NCBI RefSeq assembly: GCF_002811925.1 | Contig: NZ_NPDS01000011.1 | Location: 1-64,000 of the forward strand | Length of the DNA stretch: 64,000 nt | Direction of reading: 5' to 3' | From: Leptospira barantonii | GTDB taxonomy: Bacteria > Spirochaetota > Leptospiria > Leptospirales > Leptospiraceae | Shown: one piece after another, positions 10,347 to 26,947 of the stretch | Layout: each line of letters begins with the position of its first letter | Numbering within the stretch: position 1 is the first letter of the stretch | The notes under the pieces: model-generated | What the model was told of the DNA's origin: nothing | Database searches by the model: none | Seen by the model: only the letters and a program-made list of their open reading frames with translations | Translations under genes and position numbers: made by a program

Positions 10347-10910
10347 TTAAGCGGGCATAACGTCGGGTCCGAACTCCGCTCCCGGCAACAAGGTAACTCC
10401 GGGAAGATTTTTCCAATCGGGATGATCTCCGATATGTCTGTATCTGTGTTCCCAAACGATCCGGTCCCGCACCACTAAGAACACCCCCGGCATCTGTAAA
10501 GGATTGCGGCCGGGAATTCCGTAAAAATGTCCTTTTAACGTGGCCCTTGCGGTTCCGATCAAAACCTCGGGACTCGCGAGTTGTACTAGATTGGCCGTAT
10601 CCAATTTTAAATCCTGATAGAATTCCGTTTTCGGATCGGCGACCACCGAAGCGTCTTCCCAAACACCTTCGAAAAATTTTTCGCAATCGTTCGGTGTTCC
10701 CGGAAAAAAAAATAAAATGGGAGGAAAGGAAAGACAACTTTCCGAAATTTCACGAAGATCGGAAATCGCTTCCCGGCTGAAGATACAACCCGAATGTCTT
10801 AAGAATACGAGAAGACTCAAACGAGGAGGAAGACAAGGGAGAATGGTTTTGTTTCTCAGATGAATTCCTGTCGCTTCGCGAGTCGAGAAACTTTCAGGAA
10901 GAAACTCCAT
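10347..10910 (-). CDS. Peroxiredoxin-like (AhpC/TSA) family protein
   Basis: A protein of about 187 aa from the ATG at 10910; an alternative ATG at 10985 would overlap the terC start codon. It has a thioredoxin-fold pattern: [24 protein letters not shown] carries one cysteine at the peroxidatic position, but as SGCIFS rather than the TPxC motif of classical peroxiredoxins. [10 protein letters not shown] contains a second Cys. Later come [17 protein letters not shown] and [26 protein letters not shown], typical of the peroxiredoxin-like AhpC/TSA group. A role in thiol-based peroxide handling is likely but unproven. It is transcribed divergently from terC. Confidence 0.75.
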   Translation of the reverse strand: MEFLPESFSTREATGIHLRNKTILPCLPPRLSLLVFLRHSGCIFSREAISDLREISESCLSFPPILFFFPGTPNDCEKFFEGVWEDASVVADPKTEFYQDLKLDTANLVQLASPEVLIGTARATLKGHFYGIPGRNPLQMPGVFLVVRDRIVWEHRYRHIGDHPDWKNLPGVTLLPGAEFGPDVMPA

Positions 10911-10983
10911 ACTTCCAGTATGCCTTCTTAAATTTCCTTGTAAATCGATTGATTTCCTCGTTTTCGAAAAATTAATTGCAAGC

Positions 10984-11689
<706 letters not shown>

Positions 11690-11703
<14 letters not shown>

Positions 11704-13048
11704 TCCCGGCCTTCTGATTCCAAAAGGACCATTGCAATCTGTAGAAGGGCGCGAATACTTTCTTAGGCTGATTTTTTTTCAGTTCGTTTAACAAATTCGC
11801 GTTCCATACGCGATATTCCTGAAGGGCCGCGCTCGCGGCCTTTCCGCTCAAAAGATCCAAACCTTTCGAAGGGTTCGTATCTTTTTCAAGTTTCTTCAGT
11901 TCTTGAAACCAATCTTCTTCCAAAGAATCGATCCTCGGTTGAACGAGTCGTTTCGCCTCAGGATAAAAACGCTGAATTTCTCTGTAGAATTTTTCGTGAG
12001 TCCACCAAAGAGAAGTATCCAGCTCCGCGGTCGGCGCCTCGAAATTTTTTTCCAAGAAGGAAGTTCCCGGAAAACCCGCGGGAAGAAATAAGGAAATCGA
12101 AGGAATCGACGTTCCCGTAAACCAAAAACGATTTTGGGAAGAATCCGTCTTCAGCTCCGCAACCAAGGAACCGGTAGTACCGTTAGGCGTAATCGGACCG
12201 GTAGCGTGTAGACAAACCGAACCCATGTCCGAGGCAGAAGGATAAAAATTTCCGCGTTCTCCCGGTTCTCCTTCCTGTCTGAGAATTTCCATCGCGGCCC
12301 TCGCGTCTAAATTCCCTTTTTTGAATGTTCCCATCGCGCCGGTTCTCGCCCTGCGCACCTTACACTTGCTAAAAAAAGTGAAGAATGAATCCGAAAACGC
12401 TTTGCGGAACGAAAACGTTTCTCCGTTTTTAATCCAACCTTTTTGTAAAGCGAACTCGATCGCTTTCGGATGAATCGAATCGTAGTCGTCTTCCAAAGTA
12501 AGTCCGTTGGAAATCGAATAAAAACCTTCTATCTTTTTCCAAGCCCAAAACTTTCCCGCGGTTTCGAGCACGAACGCGTTCTTTGAATCCACGATGATAA
12601 AACTGTTATGATAGTAAAAGGAAGAATTCGTATAACCGCCGCAAGCGTCCTGACCGAATTTTTCAAGAAGATCCAAGATCGTTTCTCTTGCACTTTCCGC
12701 GTCCTTGCTTCTTTCCAATGAAAGACGAAGCAGATCCATTCCCGTGAGACCTTGATTCTTTTTTTCAAAAGGAATTTTTGTGAAGACCGCTTCGTTTCCG
12801 ATGACGACGCCGGATGCGTTCGCACCCATCTCCGCTCCCCACATCTGAAATGGTTTGGAAAGAATCACTTCTTGTGTTTGTGGAACGCCGGGAACTTCGA
12901 TGTAAGTACAACGTGTTTTTGTTTCTCCGGTTCGAGAAGGAACACGAAGCAGAGCCTGCGCCTCGTTCGGTTCACGATCCGAATTTTTTCCAAAGATCAT
13001 AGAACCCGTTCCGGTAAAGGAAGGTGTGGCAACGAATGTATCACACAT
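11690..13048 (-). CDS. C69-family peptidase (secernin-like N-terminal nucleophile hydrolase)
   Basis: A 452-aa protein beginning [26 protein letters not shown]. Cys2 becomes the N-terminal nucleophile after methionine removal, and the FGKNSDRE segment is diagnostic for peptidase family C69/secernin. Further family blocks are [31 protein letters not shown] and [17 protein letters not shown]. Members act as dipeptidases or amide hydrolases in the cytoplasm; the substrate here is not known. There is no signal peptide. It stands alone, converging on terC with a 14-bp overlap of the 3' ends. Confidence 0.88.
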
Positions 13049-13162
13049 GATCGCAAAAAATTCTCCGTTTCAAACGGATTGGCAAGTCGTTTTTAGGGAA
13101 CCGCTCGACCCAATTTTAAAACGAAGTGCGCTTTATAATTGGATAAAGTTTCGATTCGATTC

Positions 13163-13591
13163 TTATTTGGAAACTTGGCTCTGTGAAAATAAGTTCTTAT
13201 AAATCTCAGGCAGTTGGGTCGGTTTTTGTGTCGCGAAGTTGAACCAAAGAAATTCTCCGCTTGCGGTGGCTACACAGTCCCCTTCTCCGTTCCACATCGT
13301 ACAAGATATGTGAAACGATCTGGAAGTCACTCCGTCCACCTGCATGGTAATCTCCAAGGTTTCCGGATATCGAACCTGCCTTCTGTATTCCACTTGGATA
13401 TGCGTGATTACGGGTCCTCCCTCGGAAGGACGATCCGGGGTATCCCAGAGGTTTAGGTCCGTAAAGTAATTGGCCCTAGCGTTTTCAAAATACTTCGCGT
13501 AGACTACGTGATTTACGTGTCCGAACGCGTCCATATCGCCCCAAGCAACCTTTTGAAAATAACTGTAAGAATAACGAATCGGTTTTGCCAT
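13163..13591 (-). CDS. Acyl-CoA thioesterase (4HBT/YbgC family)
   Basis: A 142-aa hotdog-fold thioesterase. The active-site block GDMDAFGHVNHVVYAKYFENAR (near residues 18-39) contains the catalytic Asp and the HVNH motif of the 4-hydroxybenzoyl-CoA thioesterase family. The central beta strand region, VEYRRQVRYPETLEITMQVDGV, also fits. It is a cytoplasmic enzyme that releases CoA from short acyl or aromatic acyl-CoA. Its 5' end lies just downstream of rnpB on the same strand (35 bp), so it could be transcribed by read-through from the rnpB promoter. Confidence 0.92.
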   Translation of the reverse strand: MAKPIRYSYSYFQKVAWGDMDAFGHVNHVVYAKYFENARANYFTDLNLWDTPDRPSEGGPVITHIQVEYRRQVRYPETLEITMQVDGVTSRSFHISCTMWNGEGDCVATASGEFLWFNFATQKPTQLPEIYKNLFSQSQVSK

Positions 13592-13625
13592 CGTTCATTT
13601 TCCAAAGAAAAAAAATATTTCGTAC

Positions 13626-14015
<390 letters not shown>

Positions 14016-14091
14016 TTGATTTCGACTATTTTGAGAAGGCCCAAGGCCAACCAGAAAAAAAAAGAAAGAATCTAAGAATCTTCCGAAATTC

Positions 14092-14107
14092 TGGCACGCC
14101 CCTTGCA
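14092..14107 (+). promoter_or_regulatory. Sigma-54 (RpoN) -24/-12 promoter
   Basis: TGGCACG-CCCC-TTGCA matches the sigma-54 consensus TGGCACG-N4-TTGCW exactly. It is preceded by the favoured pyrimidine and followed by an AT-rich stretch. The predicted start site is about 14118-14120, leaving a leader of about 25 nt with an AGGGGTG ribosome-binding site before the ATG at 14144. No activator gene adjoins it, so the bacterial enhancer-binding protein must be encoded elsewhere. Confidence 0.8.
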
Positions 14108-14143
14108 TATATATAGACAGAACACTGGATCAGGGGTGACAAG

Positions 14144-14593
14144 ATGAACAAGTTTGCAACAATCGCTCTCTTTTTAAGCATTTTTACCGGACTTTATGCA
14201 ATGCCAGAGGCCCAAAAGGTCGAGGAAGAGCTTAATAAGTTTACACCTGAGAACGAAATCCAGCTCGCAAACAAGCTCAGCGCCTTGGGTAGCCTCAAAC
14301 AAAAAGTAAGAGACTACAACTCTGCAATCGATCTTTACAACCAATCTCTCAATGTTCGTGAGAAAATGGGAGAAAAAGAATCTTCCGGATACGCTCTGGT
14401 TCTTTACCTCAAATCCATCTCTGAGTTCCGTCAAGGGAAGTCTTGCCAGGCACTTGAGAACATCAAAAACGTTATTTCAATCTATCAGAAAATCGGGGAC
14501 ATCGACTCTGCTCTGAATGCGGAAGAAGAAGCTTTCAAAAAGTATCAAGAAGCATGTTCCATCCATATGGAGAATGTTGCGAACGCTCAGTAA
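14144..14593 (+). CDS. Small exported TPR protein under sigma-54 control
   Basis: A 149-aa protein. A short signal peptide ([19 protein letters not shown]) predicts export. The rest is helical with about two to three tetratricopeptide-like units, for example [30 protein letters not shown] and [36 protein letters not shown], and two cysteines that could form a disulphide in the periplasm. It has a consensus sigma-54 promoter, a good ribosome-binding site (AGGGGTG) and a strong terminator, so it is a highly defined single-gene unit. Codon use is noticeably less CG-rich than its neighbours, as often seen in highly expressed genes. Its partner is unknown. Confidence 0.88.
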   Translation: MNKFATIALFLSIFTGLYAMPEAQKVEEELNKFTPENEIQLANKLSALGSLKQKVRDYNSAIDLYNQSLNVREKMGEKESSGYALVLYLKSISEFRQGKSCQALENIKNVISIYQKIGDIDSALNAEEEAFKKYQEACSIHMENVANAQ

Positions 14594-14645
14594 TCAAATA
14601 CTGCGCCCCATTAATTCATCCCATCTCTAGTTCTAACTGACTTGG

Positions 14646-14672
14646 CCCGCCCGAAAGGGCGGGATTTTTTTT
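14646..14672 (+). terminator. Strong Rho-independent terminator after the TPR gene
   Basis: A perfect GC stem CCCGCCC/GGGCGGG (14646-14652 and 14657-14663) with a stable GAAA tetraloop, followed by A and eight T residues. Confidence 0.93.
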
Positions 14673-14687
14673 GATTTGACTCTTCTC

Positions 14688-14721
<34 letters not shown>

Positions 14722-14785
14722 GTTTTCCGACTAAATCCCCGTCGTCTCATATTATCCGGTACAAAAAAACAATTCGGAGCGGCCT

Positions 14786-15073
14786 ATGAAAATAAATTAT
14801 AACTGGAAAAACGTCGATCATTCCAAAGCGGCGGAAGAATATGCGGACAGCAAACTGGATCGTGTTTCTAAATACCTTCATACGGTTCAGTCTTTTGAAA
14901 TCTCTTTTGAAATGATTCACGGAGAAGTTAGCGCAAATCTAAATCTGCACGGAGACGGAAACAAGTTCAACGCTCAAAATTCGAATAAAGACATCTACGC
15001 TTGTATCGACGGCTTGGAAGACAAAATCGTAAAACAAGTCAGCAAACATCACGATAAAAAAGCAACCCACTGA
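14786..15073 (+). CDS. raiA: Ribosome hibernation promoting factor, short HPF/RaiA type
   Basis: A 95-aa protein matching the short HPF/YfiA (RaiA) family: MKINYNWKNVDHSKAAEEYADSKLDRVSKYL, then SFEISFEMIHGEVSANLNLHGDGNKFNAQNSNKDIYACIDGLEDKIVKQVSKHHDKK. These proteins bind the 30S decoding channel and inactivate ribosomes during stress or starvation. It lacks the C-terminal dimerisation domain of long HPF. A GGAG ribosome-binding site precedes the ATG. It is followed after 24-66 bp by the TPR protein gene, so the two are probably co-transcribed. Confidence 0.92.
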   Translation: MKINYNWKNVDHSKAAEEYADSKLDRVSKYLHTVQSFEISFEMIHGEVSANLNLHGDGNKFNAQNSNKDIYACIDGLEDKIVKQVSKHHDKKATH

Positions 15074-15139
15074 TCCGATCGCATCTACAATCATCCGGTG
15101 GATTCTTCCGCCGGATTCCGACCTAAAAAGAAATTCTCA

Positions 15140-16081
<942 letters not shown>

Positions 16082-16085
16082 GAAC

Positions 16086-16649
<564 letters not shown>

Positions 16650-16654
16650 CTTTC

Positions 16655-17257
<603 letters not shown>

Positions 17258-17340
17258 GCTTGTAGAAGATGAATCCTGATTCAAAGATCCTGAAGGAAGC
17301 GGATATGGCAATCCGGAAACTTGGGACCGAAGAGATACGA

Positions 17341-17700
17341 TCAGGGATCTTGGAGAGAAAGATTGATCAAAACCAGGGTTTCCGTCAAAACCATGGGCAT
17401 TCGATACCGCAATCCGTAGACGAATCTCTCTTTGTGATCGATTGTTTCCGGTCCGGCCCAGACGATATCTCCTTCGAACTCGAGACGTTTCCCCGATTTC
17501 TTTTCGATTACCGAACCGTGTACCGGTTCGGTTACGTCCAAGTCCTGCCCGTTTAAGATAAGACAGATTCCGGTTTCGGAAATGTTTCCGAGTTTTGCGT
17601 GAAGTGTGATCAAACCGAATTCGATTTGAATGATATAGTCGGCGTAACTACCCGGATAGTATCTATGACTTCTTGGCTGTTGATCTGGGTTGCCGGACAT
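17341..17700 (-). CDS. PilZ-domain protein
   Basis: A 119-aa single-domain protein. PilZ c-di-GMP-binding elements are recognisable: basic residues in PRSHRYYPG (near residues 9-17), then the (D/N)-x-S-x-x-G motif as NISETG, followed by GICLILNGQDLDV. The rest fits the PilZ barrel (GKRLEFEGDIVWAGPE, VYGLRYRMPM). The first motif is not a clean RxxxR, so ligand affinity is uncertain. It lies just upstream of the ECF sigma gene on the same strand, so they may share a transcript. This is one of several c-di-GMP-related genes in the window. Confidence 0.75.
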   Translation of the reverse strand: MSGNPDQQPRSHRYYPGSYADYIIQIEFGLITLHAKLGNISETGICLILNGQDLDVTEPVHGSVIEKKSGKRLEFEGDIVWAGPETIDHKERFVYGLRYRMPMVLTETLVLINLSLQDP

Positions 17701-17820
17701 ATCCAGATCAGGGTTACAACGGAATGACGGTTTGTCGAGAAGGATTTTATCGGAAGTTAACGGCGCTTAGAAGGTCTGTAACCTAGGATAACGTAAACTT
17801 ATTAGAACTCCGATTACAAA

Positions 17821-17865
17821 ACAAAAAACCGCAGAGAAAGGAACGAGGTTCGTAGCGGTTTTGTT
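17821..17865 (-). terminator. Terminator after the MBOAT gene
   Basis: On the minus strand AAAACCGC (17862-17855) pairs with GCGGTTTT (17832-17825) around a 22-nt loop, and the stem runs on into a TTTTTTGT tract. It lies directly after the acyltransferase stop at 17885. Confidence 0.7.
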
Positions 17866-17884
17866 AGTCGAGAATTCTCCACAA

Positions 17885-19339
<1,455 letters not shown>

Positions 19340-19516
19340 CCTTCCGCTCCCGATGTTCCCTCTATATTTTTCCGAACGCGGTTTCGGTCAAGGAATTATG
19401 ACCTGTCCTTAGGCCTTGCTCCAAGTCGAATTTCCGTTTTGAAAAAAGAAAAATCTTGCATAATTTTCGGGAAGGGATTCAATTCTCAAAAAATCTGACA
19501 AAGGAGTTGTCCTTTC

Positions 19517-20122
19517 ATGCAACTAACCAAGTTTCGTAAGTCTATCGTAGCAATTCTCGTCCCGATGTTCTTTCTCGCTTCCTTCGCGAATTGTTTCGGT
19601 AAATTCGCAATCACCAAAAAAGTTTACGATGTGAACGAGAGCTTCAATATCGGTAGCGGATTGTTTGCGAAATTCATCAAGACTCTTGTAATGTATTTTC
19701 CTTTCAGCATTCTTTACGCAGTGGGTTTCTTTTTCGACTTAATTCTTTTCAACCTGATCGAGTTCTGGTCCGGAAGCAACCCGGTCGGTTACAACGAATA
19801 TGATGAAAACGGCAAGTTCGCAAAAACTTTCGAAGAAAAGGGAGAGAAACTGACTCTGGTTTATACCGACTTCGGAAAAAGACTCGATATCACCGCTGAA
19901 AAAGACGGAAGCGTACAAACTCTTTCCGCTCTTCGTTCCGAGCCCGGTAAATTCTTCGTTGAGAAGAATGGAAAGTTGGAAGAGATCGTTGTGACCTCAG
20001 AAACAGTCGGATCGAAAACGATTTTGAAAATGGCCGAACAAGGAAAACTCAAGTCTACGAAAGTTGTCGATACGAAAACGTTAAGCGACTTGGAAGAAAA
20101 ACTTTCTTCCGAATCTCTTTAA
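19517..20122 (+). CDS. DUF3332-family lipoprotein
   Basis: A 201-aa protein of family DUF3332. The N-terminus MQLTKFRKSIVAILVPMFFLASFANC ends in a relaxed spirochaetal lipobox with Cys26, so it is likely a lipoprotein. A second hydrophobic stretch (FPFSILYAVGFFFDLILFNLIEFWSG) and the GSNPVGYNEYDENGK block are family hallmarks. AAAGGAG at about 19500 is a strong ribosome-binding site, and TTGCAT upstream may be a -35 element. The function is unknown. It faces the DUF192 gene, with a hairpin between the two stops. Confidence 0.88.
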   Translation: MQLTKFRKSIVAILVPMFFLASFANCFGKFAITKKVYDVNESFNIGSGLFAKFIKTLVMYFPFSILYAVGFFFDLILFNLIEFWSGSNPVGYNEYDENGKFAKTFEEKGEKLTLVYTDFGKRLDITAEKDGSVQTLSALRSEPGKFFVEKNGKLEEIVVTSETVGSKTILKMAEQGKLKSTKVVDTKTLSDLEEKLSSESL

Positions 20123-20152
20123 AATTTAAGAATCGAATCCGATTCGAAACAT

Positions 20153-20188
20153 AAAAAAAGTAATCGGGGAATGTTTCCCTGATTACTT
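20153..20188 (-). terminator. Terminator of the DUF192 gene
   Basis: A 14-bp stem with one mismatch/wobble: AAGTAATCGGGGAA (20158-20171) against TTCCCTGATTACTT (20175-20188), loop TGT. On the minus strand it is followed by TTTTTTT, so it terminates the DUF192 transcript. It may also pause the convergent DUF3332 transcript, which lacks a T-tract here. Confidence 0.8.
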
Positions 20189-20191
20189 CGA

Positions 20192-20653
20192 TTACTCCCC
20201 CGCTTTGATTCGATCCGGAATTTTTAACGTTCCGTATTTTCCGATCTTCCTTTTTGCAAACCAACCCTGGTTCACTTCCAAAGCATACAAAGCCTTTTCA
20301 CTGGAATGATACAACTCGGTTGTTTGATTCGGTTTCATGTCGTGGATATCCGTGATTCTTCGATCCCGATTGAAGTAGGCGATGCTGAGAGGAATCCAAG
20401 TATTCTTCATCCAAAAACTCAAGTATTCCGGCGCGGAAAAAACGAACAACATTCCCTCGTTTTCGCCGAGATTTTTACGAAACATCAAACCCTTGGCGCG
20501 ATCCGCTTGTGTATTCACGACCTCCACGATCAAAGGATGTTCGTCCACGTAGATCGTGATTTTTTCGAGATCGCGCGCGGATACATTATGCGAAATCGCA
20601 AGGACAAGGAAGAATAAGAGGAAAGTTAAAGTTTTTCGTTTCAATGATTGCAT
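20192..20653 (-). CDS. DUF192-family exported protein
   Basis: A 153-aa protein with an N-terminal signal peptide (MQSLKRKTLTFLLFFLVLAISHNVSA). The mature domain is DUF192: VEVVNTQADRAKGLMFRKNLGENEGMLFVF, FWMKNTWIPLSIAYFNRDRRI, and ALEVNQGWFAKRKIGKYGTLKIP. The family forms a small beta-rich periplasmic domain of unknown function. An intergenic palindrome-bounded repeat (20678-20836) lies directly upstream of its start, so its promoter must lie in or beyond that element, or it is read from the enoyl-CoA hydratase operon. Confidence 0.88.
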   Translation of the reverse strand: MQSLKRKTLTFLLFFLVLAISHNVSARDLEKITIYVDEHPLIVEVVNTQADRAKGLMFRKNLGENEGMLFVFSAPEYLSFWMKNTWIPLSIAYFNRDRRITDIHDMKPNQTTELYHSSEKALYALEVNQGWFAKRKIGKYGTLKIPDRIKAGE

Positions 20654-20677
20654 AGAATTTTATTTCTTTCGAATGAA

Positions 20678-20836
20678 GTAGGAACTCCTACGATAACGCT
20701 AAAAAATTACACTTGCAAAAAGTATAATTTTCTGATATTAGAAAAATCTCCGAAAATTCCCACAAGGCCCGCCTCCACCACCCAATTCAGGGTGGGGGCG
20801 CTCCGTATTTTTCTAAAAAATCGTAGGAACTCCTAC
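20678..20836. repeat. Dispersed palindrome-bounded intergenic repeat, copy 1
   Basis: A 159-bp unit bounded on both sides by the perfect palindrome GTAGGAACTCCTAC (20678-20691 and 20823-20836). The inside has an AT-rich part with TTTTCTGATAT, then TTCCCACAAGGCCC, then the core CCCAATTCAGGGTGGGGGCG with hairpin CCACCC-AATTCA-GGGTGG (20778-20795). It has no coding capacity. It sits 24 bp from the enoyl-CoA hydratase stop and 24 bp from the DUF192 start. Confidence 0.9.
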
Positions 20837-20859
20837 AAAACGTTCGATCCGCGCGTTGA

Positions 20860-21633
<774 letters not shown>

Positions 21634-21640
21634 TTCTAAT

Positions 21641-23348
<1,708 letters not shown>

Positions 23349-23506
23349 CTTCGTTTCTGAATTTCCCACCTGGGAATTTTGTCGTCCAAGTTTACGAGGC
23401 TCCCGGATTAGCGCAAACCATTCCGTTTGAAGAACCCTTTTTTTTAAAAATCGAAACAAATCGGATTGGAGTTTACTTTTTTTCCCGAATCTGGAAAAAT
23501 CTTTCC

Positions 23507-24553
23507 ATGCAATTATTGCCCGTCTGTGTCTTGGAAAAACATTTCCGAACGTTATGGATCGTATCCGTGCTTTTGGGACTCAATTTTTGCAAACCTTCTC
23601 AAACTCTAATGGGAAATAATCCGTATTATCGGCTCTTTACCGATCATCCCATCACTCAAGCAAAACGTTATTCCATCTCCGGAACTTGGGAAACTCGGGC
23701 GACCTCCCTCGATTCCGAAGAACTGGATTTCGTGAAAGAAATGAATCGGATCGACGGCTTCCAAGATTCTCCCGTGGCTGAAACCGACTTGGATCCTTGG
23801 AAGAATCGCCTACGCTCCGTTAGGAATTCTCTTCCATCCTCCGTAAATCGTTTACTCGATCGTTCTCTTTTTCGAGTGGTTCTTTGTAAGAATTTAGGCG
23901 GAACCGGACTCAGCAGTTTCGTTTATGAAAACGGGAACGCGCTCGGTGGAATCATCTTTTTGGACACCGGGATGCTCACTCAAAAAGCGAACGCCTGGAT
24001 CAGTAAAAAGGAGAATTCTCCATTCGCTCCGGGTACGGTGCAAGTTCGAGTGAGAATCGAACCGGATCAAAACGATACGATCGAAACCGCGATCGAATAC
24101 ATTCTGTTACACGAATTCGGTCACGTTTTGAGCGTTTCAAAAAAGATCGTTCCGGACTTCCGTGAAAAAAACAGGAACTTTAGTACATTCAAATTTTCGA
24201 ATGAAATCTGGGAAACCGAAAACGATTCCGTTTTCGATTCCGATTTTCCGACGCGTAAGAAATTGAAATTCTATTCTTCCAGACCGATCGATCTTGCTTC
24301 GAATTGGAAAAACATCTACCCTCCTTTGGAAAAAACTTCTTTCCCGACTTTGTATTCGGCCGCGAACGGAGACGATTTTTTTGCGGATTCTTTCGTGTCC
24401 TATGTCCATACGGTGTTGCAAAAGAAGGTTTGGAATCTCGAAGTTTTGGAAGGCGAAAAAGTAGTCTTTCAAATGAAGAACGGAATCCAGGAAGAACGAT
24501 GTAAAAAACAAAGGGAATTCTTAGATCGTTTGTTTGCGGAGCTGGAACGCTGA
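23507..24553 (+). CDS. Putative lipoprotein with HExxH metalloprotease motif
   Basis: A 348-aa protein. The N-terminus has a hydrophobic stretch ending LLGLNFC, a spirochaete-type lipobox with Cys27 or so. Near residue 205 the sequence IEYILLHEFGHVLSV contains a zinc-binding HExxH helix, and AANGDDFFADSFVSYVHTVL about 80-100 residues later may supply the third ligand. The arrangement resembles gluzincin-like metallopeptidases, but I cannot place it in a named family. It would act at the cell envelope. The terminator is not obvious; repeat copy 2 starts 35 bp after the stop. Confidence 0.75.
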   Translation: MQLLPVCVLEKHFRTLWIVSVLLGLNFCKPSQTLMGNNPYYRLFTDHPITQAKRYSISGTWETRATSLDSEELDFVKEMNRIDGFQDSPVAETDLDPWKNRLRSVRNSLPSSVNRLLDRSLFRVVLCKNLGGTGLSSFVYENGNALGGIIFLDTGMLTQKANAWISKKENSPFAPGTVQVRVRIEPDQNDTIETAIEYILLHEFGHVLSVSKKIVPDFREKNRNFSTFKFSNEIWETENDSVFDSDFPTRKKLKFYSSRPIDLASNWKNIYPPLEKTSFPTLYSAANGDDFFADSFVSYVHTVLQKKVWNLEVLEGEKVVFQMKNGIQEERCKKQREFLDRLFAELER

Positions 24554-24588
24554 ACGACGCGGGTCAAACTTTTTAGAAATCCGGATTT

Positions 24589-24748
24589 GTCGGAATTCCG
24601 ACAGAATCACGGTTCGGAAATGTATTTGCAAATAGTATGATTTTCTGATATAGGAAGTTTGTCGGATTTTTCCCACAAGGCCCACCTCCTCCACCCAATT
24701 CAGGGTGGGGGCGCCTTTGTTCCACTGCAAGATTGTCGGAACTACGAC
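24589..24748. repeat. Dispersed palindrome-bounded intergenic repeat, copy 2
   Basis: A 160-bp unit bounded by GTCGGAATTCCGAC (24589-24602) and GTCGGAACTACGAC (24735-24748). It shares with copies 1 and 4 the stretch TTTTCTGATAT, the block TTCCCACAAGGCCC and the 20-nt core CCCAATTCAGGGTGGGGGCG. It lies between two convergent genes. Downstream at about 24808-24838, CCCTACGGGTCGTTCAATAGGG forms a further weak hairpin next to the chemoreceptor stop. Confidence 0.9.
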
Positions 24749-24841
24749 AAGATTCTCACTTCAATAGGCCTTCGCGTTGAACTCAGCAGAACGCTTCCTC
24801 AACTCAATCTCACTCCCTACGGGTCGTTCAATAGGGGCTCA

Positions 24842-26917
<2,076 letters not shown>

Positions 26918-26947
26918 GAATCTTCCTATGTTCTTTTTGTTTTTATA

